DNA of 64,000 nt from Symsagittifera roscoffensis (Eukaryota > Xenacoelomorpha > Acoela > Convolutidae), in NCBI RefSeq assembly GCF_963678635.1, contig NC_087069.1:39519076-39583075 (forward strand). Reading direction: 5' to 3'. Numbering within the stretch: position 1 is the first letter of the stretch; every line of letters starts with the position of its first letter. Shown in pieces: positions 42,088 through 53,235 of this stretch. The notes below the pieces were generated by a model. The model was not told the origin of the DNA and ran no database searches. It saw nothing but the letters and a program-made list of their open reading frames with translations. A program made the translations under genes and the position numbers.

Positions 42088-44409
42088 TCAAATGCATTTT
42101 GATTCGTCTATTAGTGAATTAAGATATCTAGCGTCTAGAACTATTTTTAATGATTCTCCTTTTGCTAGGATGATAACAGGGTTGATAAATGGGTTACCTT
42201 TTGGTTGTTCTTCTTTGTTTACCGGTGATATAATTTTGTACTGTTCTAAAATATCGAGTAATCTGTTCACTTTATGGTGTAAATGAATTGGTACTTTACT
42301 TGCTCTTTGTTTTTTGAAAACTGCGTCAGGTTTTAATGGGAGATGTAGTGATGAACTGATTTTGCCAACATCAAATTTGGATGTTGCATAGACTGATGAA
42401 TATTTTATTAGCTGTTTGGCTAACTTATCAAATTCGTCTTGTGTTATTTGTGAATGTTGGAAGTTAAACATTGTTAAAAATTTCTGTTGATTCTCTGTAT
42501 AGTTGTTTATGTTGAATGTAGGTTTGAAATGTGGGGTTTTTGTGAAATAATCTGTATTTCTTTTTTCATTACTTATTATATTATTTATGGATAATTCTTC
42601 ATTAAGAATTGTGGATTGACAAATATCTAATAATTGAAGTATATTATTTACGCGGTATGCTTTTTCGTGTACTGGTGATATCGTAGCGTTGGTTTCGCAA
42701 TATCCCAAAAGTCCTAAAGGTAATGTTACTTGATAGGGTGTATTATTGTATACATGTAACGAAATAATATCTGAATTCGAGTTTTTCAAATATTTTATGG
42801 ATGAAATTGTGATTTTGAAAAAATTATGGATAGGTCTGAATTCAAAGTCTGACATATAGAGTTGTTGTTTATTTTGTTTTTTATCATATTGGTGAACTTG
42901 TTTTATTGAAAAATTATATATGTTTCCTGATAGTGGTTTCAGGTGTTTTTTTTGTTGGTTATATATTGGATAAAATTTTGAAAAGAATGGTGGTTGTTTA
43001 TTTAATCTTTGGAAAAATGTTAGGGATGTGTCTTTTGTTTTTGTGTATTTATCTTTGATTAGTATTTTACTATTCAAAATGTTGATTGTTGGTATATATT
43101 TAGAGATAAATGGTATTCCAATGATATTGTTTTTAATATCAGTGATATGGAATATTTGTTTAAATTGTTTATTTAAAATTTTATTTTGCTCTATTGTTCT
43201 TGTGGGGAGAAGAAATAATTGAATTTTTCCATAGTTTACCAATGTTGATCCTTGTGCTGTTGCTAGTTTACTGGAGGTTTCAAGAGGTGTTAGTTTTAGG
43301 TGTAACGTTTTTATTTCATTCCATGTGGGAATGTTTATTATGTTTGATTCTGCTCCTGAATCAATTAAAAAATCAATTTCAAGATCTGGTGGTTGAATTT
43401 CTTTGTTTCTTGGACTTTCTAAAAGAAATGGTATTGTCCAAATTTTTTCTTTGGGTTGTTCTTTTTGTATATTTTGATAGATGTGATTTGTATTCAAGCA
43501 TTTTGTTTTGGCATTTTCATTGGATTGATTTGTAGTGTAAATTTCGTTAGTTTCTTGTGCCGTTTGTGTAGAATGGATGGGTTCAATATAATAATTGTGA
43601 AGGAGTTCTAGTTGATTTTCATTTATATGTGATGAAAAAGGTTGTTCATATATAATAGGCTCGTAGTCATTTTCGACTGCTATCATATTTATGGAGATAG
43701 TGTTTTCTGTATCACTTTCTGAATCTGATGATTCACAGTTTATTTGATTTAGTTGTAGTTCGTTATTTCCTGTGTCATCAATACCTGGGGGGTCTGATGT
43801 TGTTTCTGGATTTGATTGTACTTGATTAATATGTCTTTGATATTTAGGTGTACTACTTCTGTGGCGATTGTTAGAATTATTATAATGGTTATTATTCCTG
43901 TGTGGTGATTGGGAATAATTTCTATAGCGATTATTATCACTTGGATGTCGATTTTGTGAATTATTTCGTGATCTGTTTTGATAATTATTGTTTGGTCTGT
44001 TATAGTTTGATCTGTTATATGAGATATTCCTTGATCGATTGTTCGGGTAGTTCTGGTTTCGGTTGTTTGAATAACTTCTATTTCGATTATTGGAGTAGTT
44101 TCTATTTCTATTGTATGATGAGTTTCGTGATTGATTGTTTGGATAGTAATTAATTCTTGATTGGGAATTAGATCTAGAAACAAATTGTTTTGTATTCGAA
44201 TTTGATCTGGAGTAGTTATTTCGACTATTTGGTCTATTGTAATGATTTTGTGACGAATTTTGTGTATTTCTTCGTTTTGGTGATCTTCCTCTATAACTTG
44301 AATTATATGGTGATTGGGTTCTCGTGTAATTGGTATTGTTCGGAAGTGGTTTTCCTGAACTGTTGTTGCTGTATACATTTTTGTTTGGTAGATTTTGATC
44401 TTTCTTCAT
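42088..44409 (-). pseudogene. gag-pol: Zinc-knuckle-distal tract, protease and RT start (copy 2)
   Basis: 773 codons. Starts in the N/R/S/Y-rich tract after the zinc knuckle and includes the protease with canonical LIDSGAESNIINIP and the first RT blocks (VLDARYLNSLIDES). It ends at a frameshift from an 8-nt deletion. Compared with copy 1, the protease active site DSGA is the ancestral form. Confidence 0.9.
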
Positions 44410-47051
44410 GTATTGATAGAATGATTTATTTGGTTCTTTATATTTTTGAGGTTTGTTTCGATTGTCCTGTTGTTTTTGTCTACATTCAGAAATACTATGT
44501 CCGTATCGTCGGCAATAATTACACCATTTTTTGAAAGATGGTTTGCCTTTAAAGTTTGGGTGTTTTCATAAATATTGAGTATTTCAGTGATTTTTTCAAC
44601 GAGGTCTGTATCTGATTCCTGTATGTTGTTGATATTTGTGGTGTTTGTTTCGATTCGATTAACATATTGTAATTTCAGATTTTCTGTTTCTTCAAGTTTC
44701 ATTGTGATTTCCGCTTGCTCTAGTTTGTCTACTAGTTTTCGAAAATCTAAATCGGGCTCTCGAACTGAGGAAGGATGGGATGCTCTCTTTTTTATTGCTA
44801 TTTTCCTTAATTGAAGTGTTAAGGTCATCATTAAAATTTCTGTCATTTTTGTGTTTTTGTAGTCATGTGTATTTAATGAATATGCTTTTCGAACTAGTGT
44901 TTCGATACGTACTGCTAATTGTTTGATGGTTTCATTTGGTAATCTGCGAATTTCATTACATAAAACTCTTTGATGTTGTTTATTTCTTTCGGAGTCAAAC
45001 ATTTTTGAAAATTCTTGTGTAAATCTTTTCCAATTTGATTTTATTTCTATAGGTAATACTGAAAACCATTTTTGGGCTGCGCCATCTAAGGTTGTTTGTA
45101 TCAACGCTGTGCGTCGATGTATCCAATTTTGATGTAGTGGTGTATTAATTGGTTCAGGTCCTATATTTAAAATTAAATTTGCTGTTACTGCATTTAAATA
45201 ATCTTCTACAGAAGATTCAGGGTCTTTTCCTGTTAATACCATTAGTGGTTTATTTGATGTTATTGATGATCCACCCATAAGGTATGGATTCATTGTTATT
45301 TGTAGTGATTCTGCGGCATTTGGCATTTGTGAAAAATTTGAAAGTTGATTTTTTTGTTATTTCGTGTTGTTGAAGGTAATATGGGAGTGGAATTTCATTT
45401 TGCATTTGAGTTGGTTGATACGAGTGTGTGATCATTGGGTTTTGTGGCTGAATTGGTTGAATAGATTGTGTATTAGTTGGGTTTTGCATTTGTATTGGTT
45501 GTTGATTTTGCGTATCTGTTGGGTGTTGAGAAAAAATTCTATGATATGTATACGGTTTCTGCACTCCTTGTCCACGATATTCTTGAGTATATGGTGCAAA
45601 TATATCTGGTTGTAAATAATCATCATCAGAAGATAAAAAATCCGTTTGATGAGATGCTTGCTTTTTATTTTTATTCTGTTGAAAGAATGGGTAATTTTCA
45701 CTACGATCCTGTGGAGGATGTGAATTAGTTTGAAAATTTACTGAGTTGGTTGTTGCCATTGGGTTATCCCAATATCGAGATCTTTTCTGATTATTATTTT
45801 TTTTTCGTGGAGGATAGTTTGTTTTTGATGAATGTGCGTAATTATAATTGTGTTCCGCAAAAGGGTTTCTTGTGAACGTTCTGCGTGTTTTTGACGGTAT
45901 TGTCATGGGTCTATATGTTTGATAATCCATTTGTGAATATTTTGGAGCAACCGAAGATTTAACGGTTGATTGTAAGTTTACTTGTGCTAGTGAAGTATTT
46001 GTATTTCTTGGTGTTGTTAAATTTGGACGTATTGGTGAAATACTTTGTTGTGTAGTTGTTGTTTGGACAATTTCTTCATTTATGAAGTGTGATGGTGTTT
46101 GAATATCTTGTTGAGTGAGGTTCCTAGTTCCATTAAGGTTTTCATTATGTATGACAGTCGAATTTAAACTGTTAGTTCGCGTATCGGGTAAAAATGTATT
46201 GTAGTTTAATGGTGTTGCATCAATGGATAATGGTATTACCCTTACATAATCTCTTACATAAGATATTGTACGTATTGCCTGACTTGAGATTGATTGGGGA
46301 ATATTTATGAATGCACAATGACACCATTCGGGGTCCCAAACGTAGTCTGATTGTTCTGTGATGGCGGTATCATCGTTTGAATTTTGGGGTCTAAAATTTT
46401 TTCTTGCTTGTGAAATAAAATCTATATTATGTGTGAAATAATCTATTATAAACCATGCCAAAATTTTTTTAAGTCATGTTTTGTATGTTGTGAAACATCA
46501 TCCTTAGTGAAATTTTCTTTAATTATATGTAGAAAAGTTGAAAATAGTGTGATTTCATGTCGTACCTTTATATGTTTGGATGTCTCATTCGGTGAGATAT
46601 GCGGGATTGGGTTTTCGTTTTCTAATATTGAAATATAACTATATATTATTGCAAAAACTTCATTAGTAAATATGGAGTTTGCTCTTTGTGAGTTATGATA
46701 TTGTATGCTTTTTATATATTCTGAGAATACTTTTGAAAATTCTATATCAAGATCGTCTGTTTGAATTACATATTTGCGGTGATTCGGGTTTGGTGAGCTG
46801 AATTCTATGGTGTAGATTCCGTATTGTTGTGTTAAGTTACATATATCTTTCAGATAGTGATCAATAATCTGTCTTTTTATTTTTACATCTGGGAACTCTG
46901 TTTTACATGGGCTAATTCCGGGTTCAAACAAATTTAGGAGAAAGTTCTTACAAAGATCATGCTGTCCTCTATTATCGGGTGCATCTACTAAGAAGGGGTA
47001 GATATCGTCATCGTCTGGACTATCTTCACTTGGAGTGTGTGTTTGGCTCAT
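44406..47051 (-). pseudogene. gag: gag (copy 2), three single-base frame breaks
   Basis: Three open pieces: 46446-47051, 45250-46461 and 44406-45326. The breaks are a missing A in an A-run near 46465, an extra A in an A-run near 45355, and a missing A near 44566 just before the zinc knuckle. The capsid reads through AAQKWFSVLPIEIKSNWKRF, the stretch disrupted in copy 1. All three shifts lie in homopolymer A/T runs, so sequencing error should be excluded before calling them real. Confidence 0.85.
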
Positions 47052-47493
47052 TTTTTCGTTTAATGACTGTTAATAGGTAATTATTGATGTGTCTAATTGG
47101 TTGATTCCAATTATACAGGTGTACTGGTTTGTGTTTATATTGCTTTTTTATTCTTCTTTTTCCTCTTTTTGATGAATTTGAAGTTGTTTCTGAGTCGGAA
47201 AAATATAATTGATCGTGAATAGGACAATTTTTATCAATGGATTCTTTTAATTTATAAAGTTCGTCTAAATTGCTGACTTCTGATTCTGAGAATGCATTTC
47301 TATTTTTGGAAAATCTTTTTCGTGTTATTTGTCTTTGTTTAGTTATTATTTTCCTTTTTAGTGTTTGTCGTTTTGTTCTGATATATCCAACTGTTTGTGT
47401 GTGAGGTGTGATTACAAGGTCGTATTTTTTGTTATCTATTTCACAGTTGTGCAAAACGATTGTTTGTTTGTTTCCTAGATTTTTAAATGACAT
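47026..47493 (-). CDS. 155-aa basic protein (copy 2)
   Basis: Full length, three replacements against copy 1 (A to V, R to I, D to N). Both basic clusters are unchanged. It overlaps the gag start by 26 nt in the same way. Confidence 0.65.
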   Translation of the reverse strand: MSFKNLGNKQTIVLHNCEIDNKKYDLVITPHTQTVGYIRTKRQTLKRKIITKQRQITRKRFSKNRNAFSESEVSNLDELYKLKESIDKNCPIHDQLYFSDSETTSNSSKRGKRRIKKQYKHKPVHLYNWNQPIRHINNYLLTVIKRKNEPNTHSK

Positions 47494-48418
47494 AAGGTTT
47501 AGGATGACGGATGCAAAAAGTTGTTAGATGATTTCTATTTTCTTAAATTGTTAGTCCTTACGATTTTTTGGTTAGCTTAACCTGGGTCTATTTGTTCAGG
47601 GTTGGAGAGAAAAAAATATCGATTCCGAAGAATGATTTTTTACTTTCTCGTGGCTAGTATAAGCTAAGGTGTTAACTTACTTAATCTTACTTAGGGGTAA
47701 TGATTGTGTTCAAGGGTTGGAGAATAGTAAATCGATCCACAAGGTTCAGGTATAATTAGAGCGCGAGTAGTTCGTTAGATACTATTTTAAACTTACTAAG
47801 TCTATGATTTATCCTGGGTCTGGTAAGAGGAGGGTTCAAGTGAAGGATGAATAACCGAAGTTCTTCACTGTTTATCCTAATTTGAATGATTAGTTTTGTT
47901 CAAAAATTTCTATTAGTCTTGGGTTTTTGAAAGGGTTGGATAGTGAATCGACGTTTGAGGTCGTTAGACACTAGCTAAGTGGGTGGGGGAGAACAAAATT
48001 GTTCTTTTTGATCCAAGGATAGGCCTTGATGATCGAGTTTTAAATTTAATGAAATAGAAAAATTAATTTAGATCCAAGGATAAGCCTTGATGATCCGATT
48101 TTAAAATTAAGTGAATTTAAGTTTAAAATGGTTTAAATTGTTTAAAAATTTTAGTTTTTTAATGATATAAGTGAGCTTATGATTGCTGTTATGTTTAGGT
48201 GATGAAGCTGGGACTACAAATGATTTTCATGATTACTAACAATTTATTGTCATGCTACTAATTTTTGTTTTGTTTTTCAATAAATATTTTCCAAACATGT
48301 TTTTTATATAATACTGCAGAATTTAGGAAAACGATCTGAGATCTTTTTATCGATCGTTATTGTATATTAATAATTTTGTTTAGCGCCTTAAATGATCATG
48401 AAGATTGACTTCAAGATT
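47494..48418 (-). promoter_or_regulatory. Untranslated leader (copy 2) with tandem hairpin module
   Basis: Counterpart of 10436-11302. The CAAGG-ATAAG-CCTTG hairpin occurs twice in tandem (about 48010-48040 and 48070-48100), once in copy 1. The repeated GACCCAGG / CCAACCCTTGAAC modules are kept. Confidence 0.5.
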
Positions 48419-48652
48419 TTATGTTTGCAAATGAAAATCTAAATTCATTGCTAATAAGATTCTAAATATAAAAGTTTGTGTTGGCTTTTGCCGTACTATC
48501 ATATAACTATTTGGTAAGTTTCTACTTTGTCGTATGTCGTCTCTGGTTCGAGGTCTTCTTCCAATTCCGGGTAGTTCTTTTATCGTTCGGAATATTGGCT
48601 CTGATCTATTGAGTCGTAGAGACATTTCGATTAAATTATTGTCGTATAACAT
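48419..48652 (-). CDS. 77-aa leader ORF (copy 2)
   Basis: Full 77 codons with ATG at 48652. Replacements against copy 1 are H to Y, D to N, K to E and R to K near the N-terminal third; the RRPRTRDD core and C-terminus are unchanged. It lies just after the primer binding site. Confidence 0.5.
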   Translation of the reverse strand: MLYDNNLIEMSLRLNRSEPIFRTIKELPGIGRRPRTRDDIRQSRNLPNSYMIVRQKPTQTFIFRILLAMNLDFHLQT

Positions 48653-48719
48653 TTTGAAAATGTTTTATCTAATTTCTAATCTATTTTTGGTTAATTCTAA
48701 GCTATTAAGGTCTTGTTCG

Positions 48720-48737
48720 AGACTTATGGTCGCACCA
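48720..48737 (-). other. Primer binding site candidate (copy 2)
   Basis: Minus strand TGGTGCGACCATAAGTCT, identical to copy 1 and again 2 nt from the LTR. Confidence 0.8.
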
Positions 48738-48739
48738 GA

Positions 48740-49149
48740 TGAGTTATAACCGATGTGGTTAAATCATAGAGTAATTTCGGATAGGGTACACCGTCTGCTC
48801 GTCACGCTATCTTATTTTCGGCCGGATAGATTCGTGCAACTTCTTAGTCTAATACCGATCCTAATCTTACTCTTATATTATCTAGTCTCAGGTTGTTTAA
48901 CTAGTCTCTGCTAGGCTCAATAGATCTGGGGTATACTGGTTTATTGCGGCTGCTGAAGTTCTCTTGGAGAGGCAACTAATTTCTAAGTTAAATTCAAATA
49001 TCTCTGGTGCTGAAATTACAAGTAATTTCAGCACTTACAAATAAGTGGGTTATTAGTTAGATGGATCATGATTGGTTAATATTAAATACTTTACAGTGGT
49101 AAAATATCTAATTTATCCAATCATAAAATGTAGTTTAGATCAGGTTCCA
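48740..49149 (-). repeat. 5' LTR of Gypsy copy 2
   Basis: 410 bp, TGGAACC at 49149 on the minus strand, ending at 48740. Followed on the + strand by CACT (49150-49153), the target duplication shared with 30307-30310. The hairpin pair is intact (about 49012-49035). Confidence 0.95.
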
Positions 49150-49153
49150 CACT

Positions 49154-49753
49154 GGCAGAAAATACTATGTTGACATACTGCACTAAGAGAACACCTGCTA
49201 TTTGTTTTTGTCTCTTTTAGTATTTCAATATCGATGAGCTCCAAACACAGCTAGGTTGATATTTTTGAATTCAAATTGCTGTTACTTATTCATTTTGTTA
49301 CACATGGTTGTACCTTCATCATTTTGAACACTGCCGAAACCATTAAACCATTGAAATTTGTTCTCTTTTTAATAAAGTCGAATTCTTTTGTAAAAAATGC
49401 AAACCATTTTTAAGCACAATCGAACTTCTTTTTAATCCCTTTTACTGTTACGTGACACTCTCTGATCTTCTTCGGTTGTTGTGTACCGGAATCTTTTTTC
49501 CCAGGAACGCCACTTTATTGTAGCTCCTCTTCTTATATTCTTTCAATATGTCTAGATTCAGTGTTTAATTAAAAATGAAAATTAAAGTAGGCAAGCTGCA
49601 AGTCAATTCGTTTAAAATTTTAAGTAAGTGCGAAACTCTTACAAAGTCAAAATCACACCAAACTAAGTTCACCAGAAAGAAATCAAATTAATGAATCATG
49701 AGGAGTCAACAACGATCGACTATCAAATAACATGAGTAAGAAGATAAAACAAG
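49154..49753. other. Flank of copy 2; possible BEL/Pao 5' LTR and dispersed repeat
   Basis: If copy 2 is subtracted, the minus strand here runs ...TTTTCTGCCAGTG into GCTCAAACCC before the BEL/Pao gag start. CTGCCA followed by TGGCTCAAACC could be an LTR end plus primer site, which would make 49154 onward the BEL/Pao 5' LTR, but I could not find its partner. 49551-49700 is the second copy of the dispersed repeat at 2441-2600. Confidence 0.3.
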
Positions 49754-50293
49754 ACTGCACGTATCAGGGCGAAGCCCTGAATGTTTCGACTGCCTTTTAA
49801 GGTTTATTGAGCAGCAGTAATACATATAAAAATTAAATGACATAAAATAAAATGAATTTTTTTTAATTTGAAATTTTTTATGAAAATCATCCCCCCCCCC
49901 ACACGCCATATAAAGTACAAAAACAGAGATTTCGTTCCTTATAACAAATAAATTATGGCAAATAAGCTTCAATCAACCAATTTGGAACGATTTATAAGAC
50001 GGATTAAATCTCCGCTTACGCGTTAATAGCGCGAACTATATCGCGCGTTAATTGTCCCAAATTGGTCAAAATGACCGAAATGGCAACCTTTAAACCATCA
50101 TAACTTTACGAAAAATTATCACAGATGATATATCTTTTCAAATTTAAGCTCAGGACAACAATACCTTTCGAATGATATAAAAAAATTTCGTCAAAAATGG
50201 CTAGTTAAAAAGTCGAAATTTGTCTGAAGAAAAAAAAACCCACCCCGAGCACAAATATTCCGTTACTTTCGTATCGAAAGTCGGAACAAAAAC
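49754..50293 (+). repeat. Dispersed repeat R1, copy 1 of 2
   Basis: 540 bp that align along their whole length with 54896-55447, same orientation. It starts ACTGC(A/T)CGTATC(A)GGGCGAAGCCCTGAATG, with a TCAGGGC-GAA-GCCCTGA hairpin in this copy, and ends TATCGAAAGTCGGAACAAAAAC. Conserved inner blocks include TCGCGCGTTAATTGTCCCAA and GTCAAAAATGGCTAGTTAAA. No ORF, no terminal inverted repeat seen. It is a non-autonomous repeat of unknown class. Confidence 0.85.
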
Positions 50294-50749
50294 ATAAGTT
50301 ACTCTCGCTTGTGTTCTTTTGTGATGATGCTTGATTTGAAATAAAAACCTGTTAAATGCAAACTTCCTCATCAAAAACTAAAACTTTTCAAGTTTGTATT
50401 TTGCTTTTATTTTCTTTACAAAACTTGGTTGAAACTGTGTAAGTGGAAACTGATAGTTGAAAAAATTCAGTAGAATTTTTTTTGCCGCAGGAACTCCACT
50501 TTTTAAAGGGAGATGTGACACTTCTAGTTTTGCGGTAAAATCTTCTCAATTGATTGTTTCGGAATGCCACTTTCTGACAACCTCGTGAAAAAGTTGCAAC
50601 CCTTAACAATCAATTGAGGAGAAACTACTGCAAAGTTAGAAGTTTCACAGTGAATCCTCTGAAACTTCTAACTTTTGTGCTCAATTCCAAATTAAGTTTT
50701 TAAAAAACTTGAAAATTAAATCAATAAAAACTTTGAAAAAAATTAGGTT

Positions 50750-50960
50750 GTGCTGGGCCTATGTTTCGACTTTTTGACCAGTTTGAGGCATGTTTTGACT
50801 GTGCTCCACCAATGTTTTTACTTTCTCGGCCTATTTTTTGTCTATCTCGACCAAAATTGTGTATGTTTCGTCTTTGTGCTCAGCCAAAAATTGCTTCTCG
50901 AACGCGGAATTTCTCGAGCGCGGAAACATAAGTCGAGCACCTCAAGCCGGGTTCCCCAAC
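50750..50960 (+). repeat. Degenerate TTTCGACTTTCTCGACC units
   Basis: Several imperfect units (ATGTTTCGACTTTTTGACC, TTTTTACTTTCTCGGCC, TTTGTCTATCTCGACC) resemble those at 2290-2400 on the other side of the retroelements. A diverged minisatellite; no coding value. Confidence 0.4.
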
Positions 50961-51251
50961 CGCCCATGCTACCTCTAATTCAATTTGCTTCCTTTTTGAG
51001 GCTTTTGTGTAAAAACAGATATCACATAAGAGTCTAATTACATCACAAACAACCTCGCCGAAAGCTCAAAAAAAGTTACAAAAAACTAAGGAAAAGTTTA
51101 CGGATAATTTAAAACCAAAAGTACAAAGCGGAACATTAATCGGAGAATTAGACGATTTGCTTCTGAAAACCGACCTTCGTGAAGGCTTCAAATTGAAATT
51201 GTAATTTGCTGGAATAATCATAACACCTAACACTCCACTATCGAAAAGCAT

Positions 51252-51550
51252 AAGTTTAAAGGTCACGAAAAACGCGATCGACATCTAGTTTCGAAAGTGG
51301 AATTTAATTATCAGATTTCCCAGCGAGATAAAATCTTTACTTATTGATCCAGTTTTCCCAAATTGTGTTAATTTCATGAAAAAATTGTGAAATTAAATTG
51401 TTCTAGAAAATGATAGACGATTACGGCCATTTACTTTTGCTTCGAAACTCGAAGATTGAATCAGTTTGTTTTCTGTTTCTTTGAGTTCATTTCTCTTTTC
51501 CAACTGTCAGTTGGTTATGTTCAATTTTTAGTTTTCTGATCATAATATCA
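51252..51550 (+). repeat. Dispersed repeat R2, copy 1
   Basis: Shares with 52500-52640 and 53735-54000 a string of blocks: AAAGGTCACGAAAAACG, ATCTAGTTTCGAAAGTGGAA, TTTCCCAGCG, GATAAAA, GATCCAGTTTTC and, in the longer copies, TTCCAACT(G/A)TC(A/T)GTTGG. Three diverged members; no coding potential. Confidence 0.55.
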
Positions 51551-51656
51551 GCTACGATAATACAACTAATCACTTTGAGTTTTCCATTAAAAATGATGAA
51601 GCAAAAGGACTCAATGTTTATTATTATTGTTGGGACTTAAAGTATTTTTGTTTCAG

Positions 51657-51730
51657 AAAAATTTGGAGAAAGGCTGGTGCAGATGTTTTGACCCTTATCA
51701 GCGCAGGTTTGCCAGTTCTTGAAACAATAG
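51657..51730 (+). CDS. Candidate host exon 2: hydrophobic segment
   Basis: 74 nt between TTTGTTTCAG and GTGAGA. Encodes KIWRKAGADVLTLISAGL and then PVLETI. It starts with one base (fits the two bases left by exon 1) and ends with one base (fits the two bases CT that open exon 3, together making alanine). Joined with exon 3 it forms a continuous hydrophobic stretch, as expected for a membrane protein. The retroelement nest would then lie in the intron before it. Confidence 0.45.
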
Positions 51731-51869
51731 GTGAGAAAGTTGAATCTATCTATCGCTTTTAAAAAAGAATAATCTTTTGTAAATCTGAAAGAGGAGGCGT
51801 TTAGTCCATAACTGACCGAAAATTCGTAGCAACCGCTTAACTTTGCTTGCGACTGTCTGATCCTTATAG

Positions 51870-51985
51870 GCATTTTGACCTAGAAGAACCAAATTTGAAC
51901 AACACATCTAAAGTAACATCTAATGAAGAACAACTGCAGCTAATCCAAGCTCCTAAAATGTGTCTAGATACTCAATTTAAACATT
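51870..51985 (+). CDS. Possible alternative exon, acidic/polar
   Basis: 116 nt between CTTATAG and GTAAGA, open in one frame: HFDLEEPNLNNTSKVTSN, then EEQLQLIQAPKMCLD. Its entry and exit phases are the same as those of exon 2, so it could replace exon 2 between exons 1 and 3. Or it could be chance. A third open tail after TTTTCAG at about 52053 (GIDDSASSLSVVSDQF then stop) would fit exon 2 as an alternative 3' end. Confidence 0.25.
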
Positions 51986-52149
51986 GTAAGAAAAGCATTT
52001 TTATTGTCTTTAGGTAGTATATTTTTCTTATTTTTATGAGAGCCTCTTTCAGGAATTGATGATTCAGCGAGCTCGCTTTCAGTTGTTTCTGATCAATTCT
52101 AAATCATCAGCTATTCAAAGTCAAATCTAAGTTCGGATCTACTTAACTA

Positions 52150-52225
52150 TTCCCCCCCCTTCAAGAAAGGGGGGAGATTCTTTAGTAAGTACAATAGGGG
52201 GGAGATTGTTAAGTATATCCCTAAG
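52150..52225 (+). other. Paired GGGGGGAGATT tracts, Copia-like 3' end
   Basis: AAAGGGGGGAGATTCTTTAG and ATAGGGGGGAGATTGTTAAG lie 37 nt apart, after a C8 run in TATTCCCCCCCC. A GGGGGAGATTGTTAAG string is a common polypurine-tract/LTR junction in Copia elements. No Copia coding motif is visible nearby, so this is only a hint. Confidence 0.2.
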
Positions 52226-52499
52226 TTCTCCTATGCAAAAAATAACAATTGATCTCAAAGCTTGTTAGGACTTTTTTTGCTTCAAAATGGATAGAAACTG
52301 TCTGATCTTTCAGAATCGTTTATGTCTTTTATGAGTAATGAACATAGTGAAGTCTCTTATAAAGAACTTGCTGTTTTTTCTTGTTATTTTTTTCAGGGAA
52401 AAGTCTCAAAATAATGATGCACTTAGGTATAAAGCACTTTTTGAGTTCAATTAAAATTCATCTGCTGAAAGTTACACAAATAGCCTTCTCCAAATCCGA

Positions 52500-52640
52500 A
52501 CGTGGGAATGGCGCGAAAAAACGTGAAAGGTTTTCTAGTTTCAAAAGTGGAAATTATTTTTAAGATTTCCCAGCGGAATAAAAACTTAGTGATCCAATTT
52601 TCTCGAATTGAGTTAGTTTTATCAAAAAAACGTCAATTAT
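52500..52640 (+). repeat. Dispersed repeat R2, copy 2 (short)
   Basis: Contains TCTAGTTTCAAAAGTGGAAA, AGATTTCCCAGCGGAATAAAA and GATCCAATTTTCTCGAATTG, matching the order of blocks at 51252 and 53735. Confidence 0.5.
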
Positions 52641-52750
52641 ATGTTTTTTTTTAATTCAAACAGATTAAGCCATATGTTTTTAAGGTTCGCATCTACAAGT
52701 CAATTTCCCAGTGATAAGAACATCCTGCTTTGTGGTTCTGTTTTCTACAG

Positions 52751-52890
52751 CTAACTTTATTGCCTTCCCAATTCTGCTTAATGGCATTGGAAGTTCAGTA
52801 ATTTTCTACTATTGCAATCCAGCCGCATGGAGCCCTGGAAGAGAAAACTGCACTGTTCAAGAAAAAGAGGAATTTGCGGGCATGCGAACT
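52751..52890 (+). CDS. Candidate host exon 3: membrane helix plus cysteine loop
   Basis: Follows TTTTCTACAG. Starting with two bases, it reads NFIAFPILLNGIGSSVIF, then YYCNPAAWSPGRENCTVQEK and EEFAGMRT. A hydrophobic segment leads into a probable extracytoplasmic loop with two cysteines and an N-glycosylation sequon (NCT). A poor donor (GTTTTTTTTT) follows at 52891, in phase 0. The frame is also open a little upstream of the acceptor. Family not recognised. Confidence 0.45.
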
Positions 52891-52979
52891 GTTTTTTTTT
52901 AAACAAATTTTACGCGGAAACGTCTTAAGGAAAAGAATCTAACAGAGGGTGGAATGTGAATATTTGAGGAGAAATTAAG

Positions 52980-53218
52980 GTGTTTCAATTGGCTTATTTT
53001 TGATATGCTGGATCGCCATAATTTATTTAAAAAAACATAGTTTTATGCAAAATATTTGCAAAAATGAAGACGCAGACAAAAATAAACTTTCAGCATTTTC
53101 GTCTCAAAAATTTCCAGAAAGGTTCAATCAAAAAACATTTATGCAGCTGATGGAACTTTTAGGCTTACAAACTAAAACAGCGGATTACAAACCAAAAAGT
53201 GACACGAATAAATGTTCG
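52980..53218 (+). CDS. Candidate host exon 4: last membrane helix and tail
   Basis: Reads VSIGLFLICWIAIIYLKKH, a strong membrane helix with a positive inside-type edge, then a hydrophilic stretch (KNEDADKNKLSAFSSQKFPE, FMQLMELLGLQTKT). The only acceptor nearby is AATTAAG before 52980, which leaves two bases before the first codon and does not fit the phase-0 end of exon 3. An exon or a different donor may have been missed. It ends at a GTAAAT donor-like site in phase 0. Confidence 0.4.
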
Positions 53219-53235
53219 GTAAATTTTAAATACAG

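Larger units (their letters stand above)
30311..49149 (-). mobile_element. Giant Ty3/Gypsy-type LTR retroelement, copy 2 (18.8 kb)
   Basis: Full-length, minus strand, bounded by 410-bp LTRs and flanked by CACT (30307-30310 and 49150-49153). Gene order is the same as copy 1. The LTRs differ at about ten visible positions, so it inserted earlier than copy 1. It is longer because of a 301-bp ectopic ORF8 segment plus a short flanking duplication in the 3' region, and because its env keeps about 560 nt lost in copy 1; against this, integrase lost about 386 nt. It lies just beyond the BEL/Pao gag start, so it probably split that element's 5' end from its gag. Confidence 0.95.

Noticed and set aside
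9704-49149. Copies 1 and 2 as the arms of a single inverted duplication
   Set aside because: They have different target duplications (CATG and CACT), different LTR divergence and different internal deletions, so they inserted independently.
2441-49700. The 160-bp direct repeats at 2441 and 49551 as LTRs of the BEL/Pao element
   Set aside because: Similarity does not reach TG/CA ends, does not extend through the sequence next to gag or integrase, and shows no target duplication.
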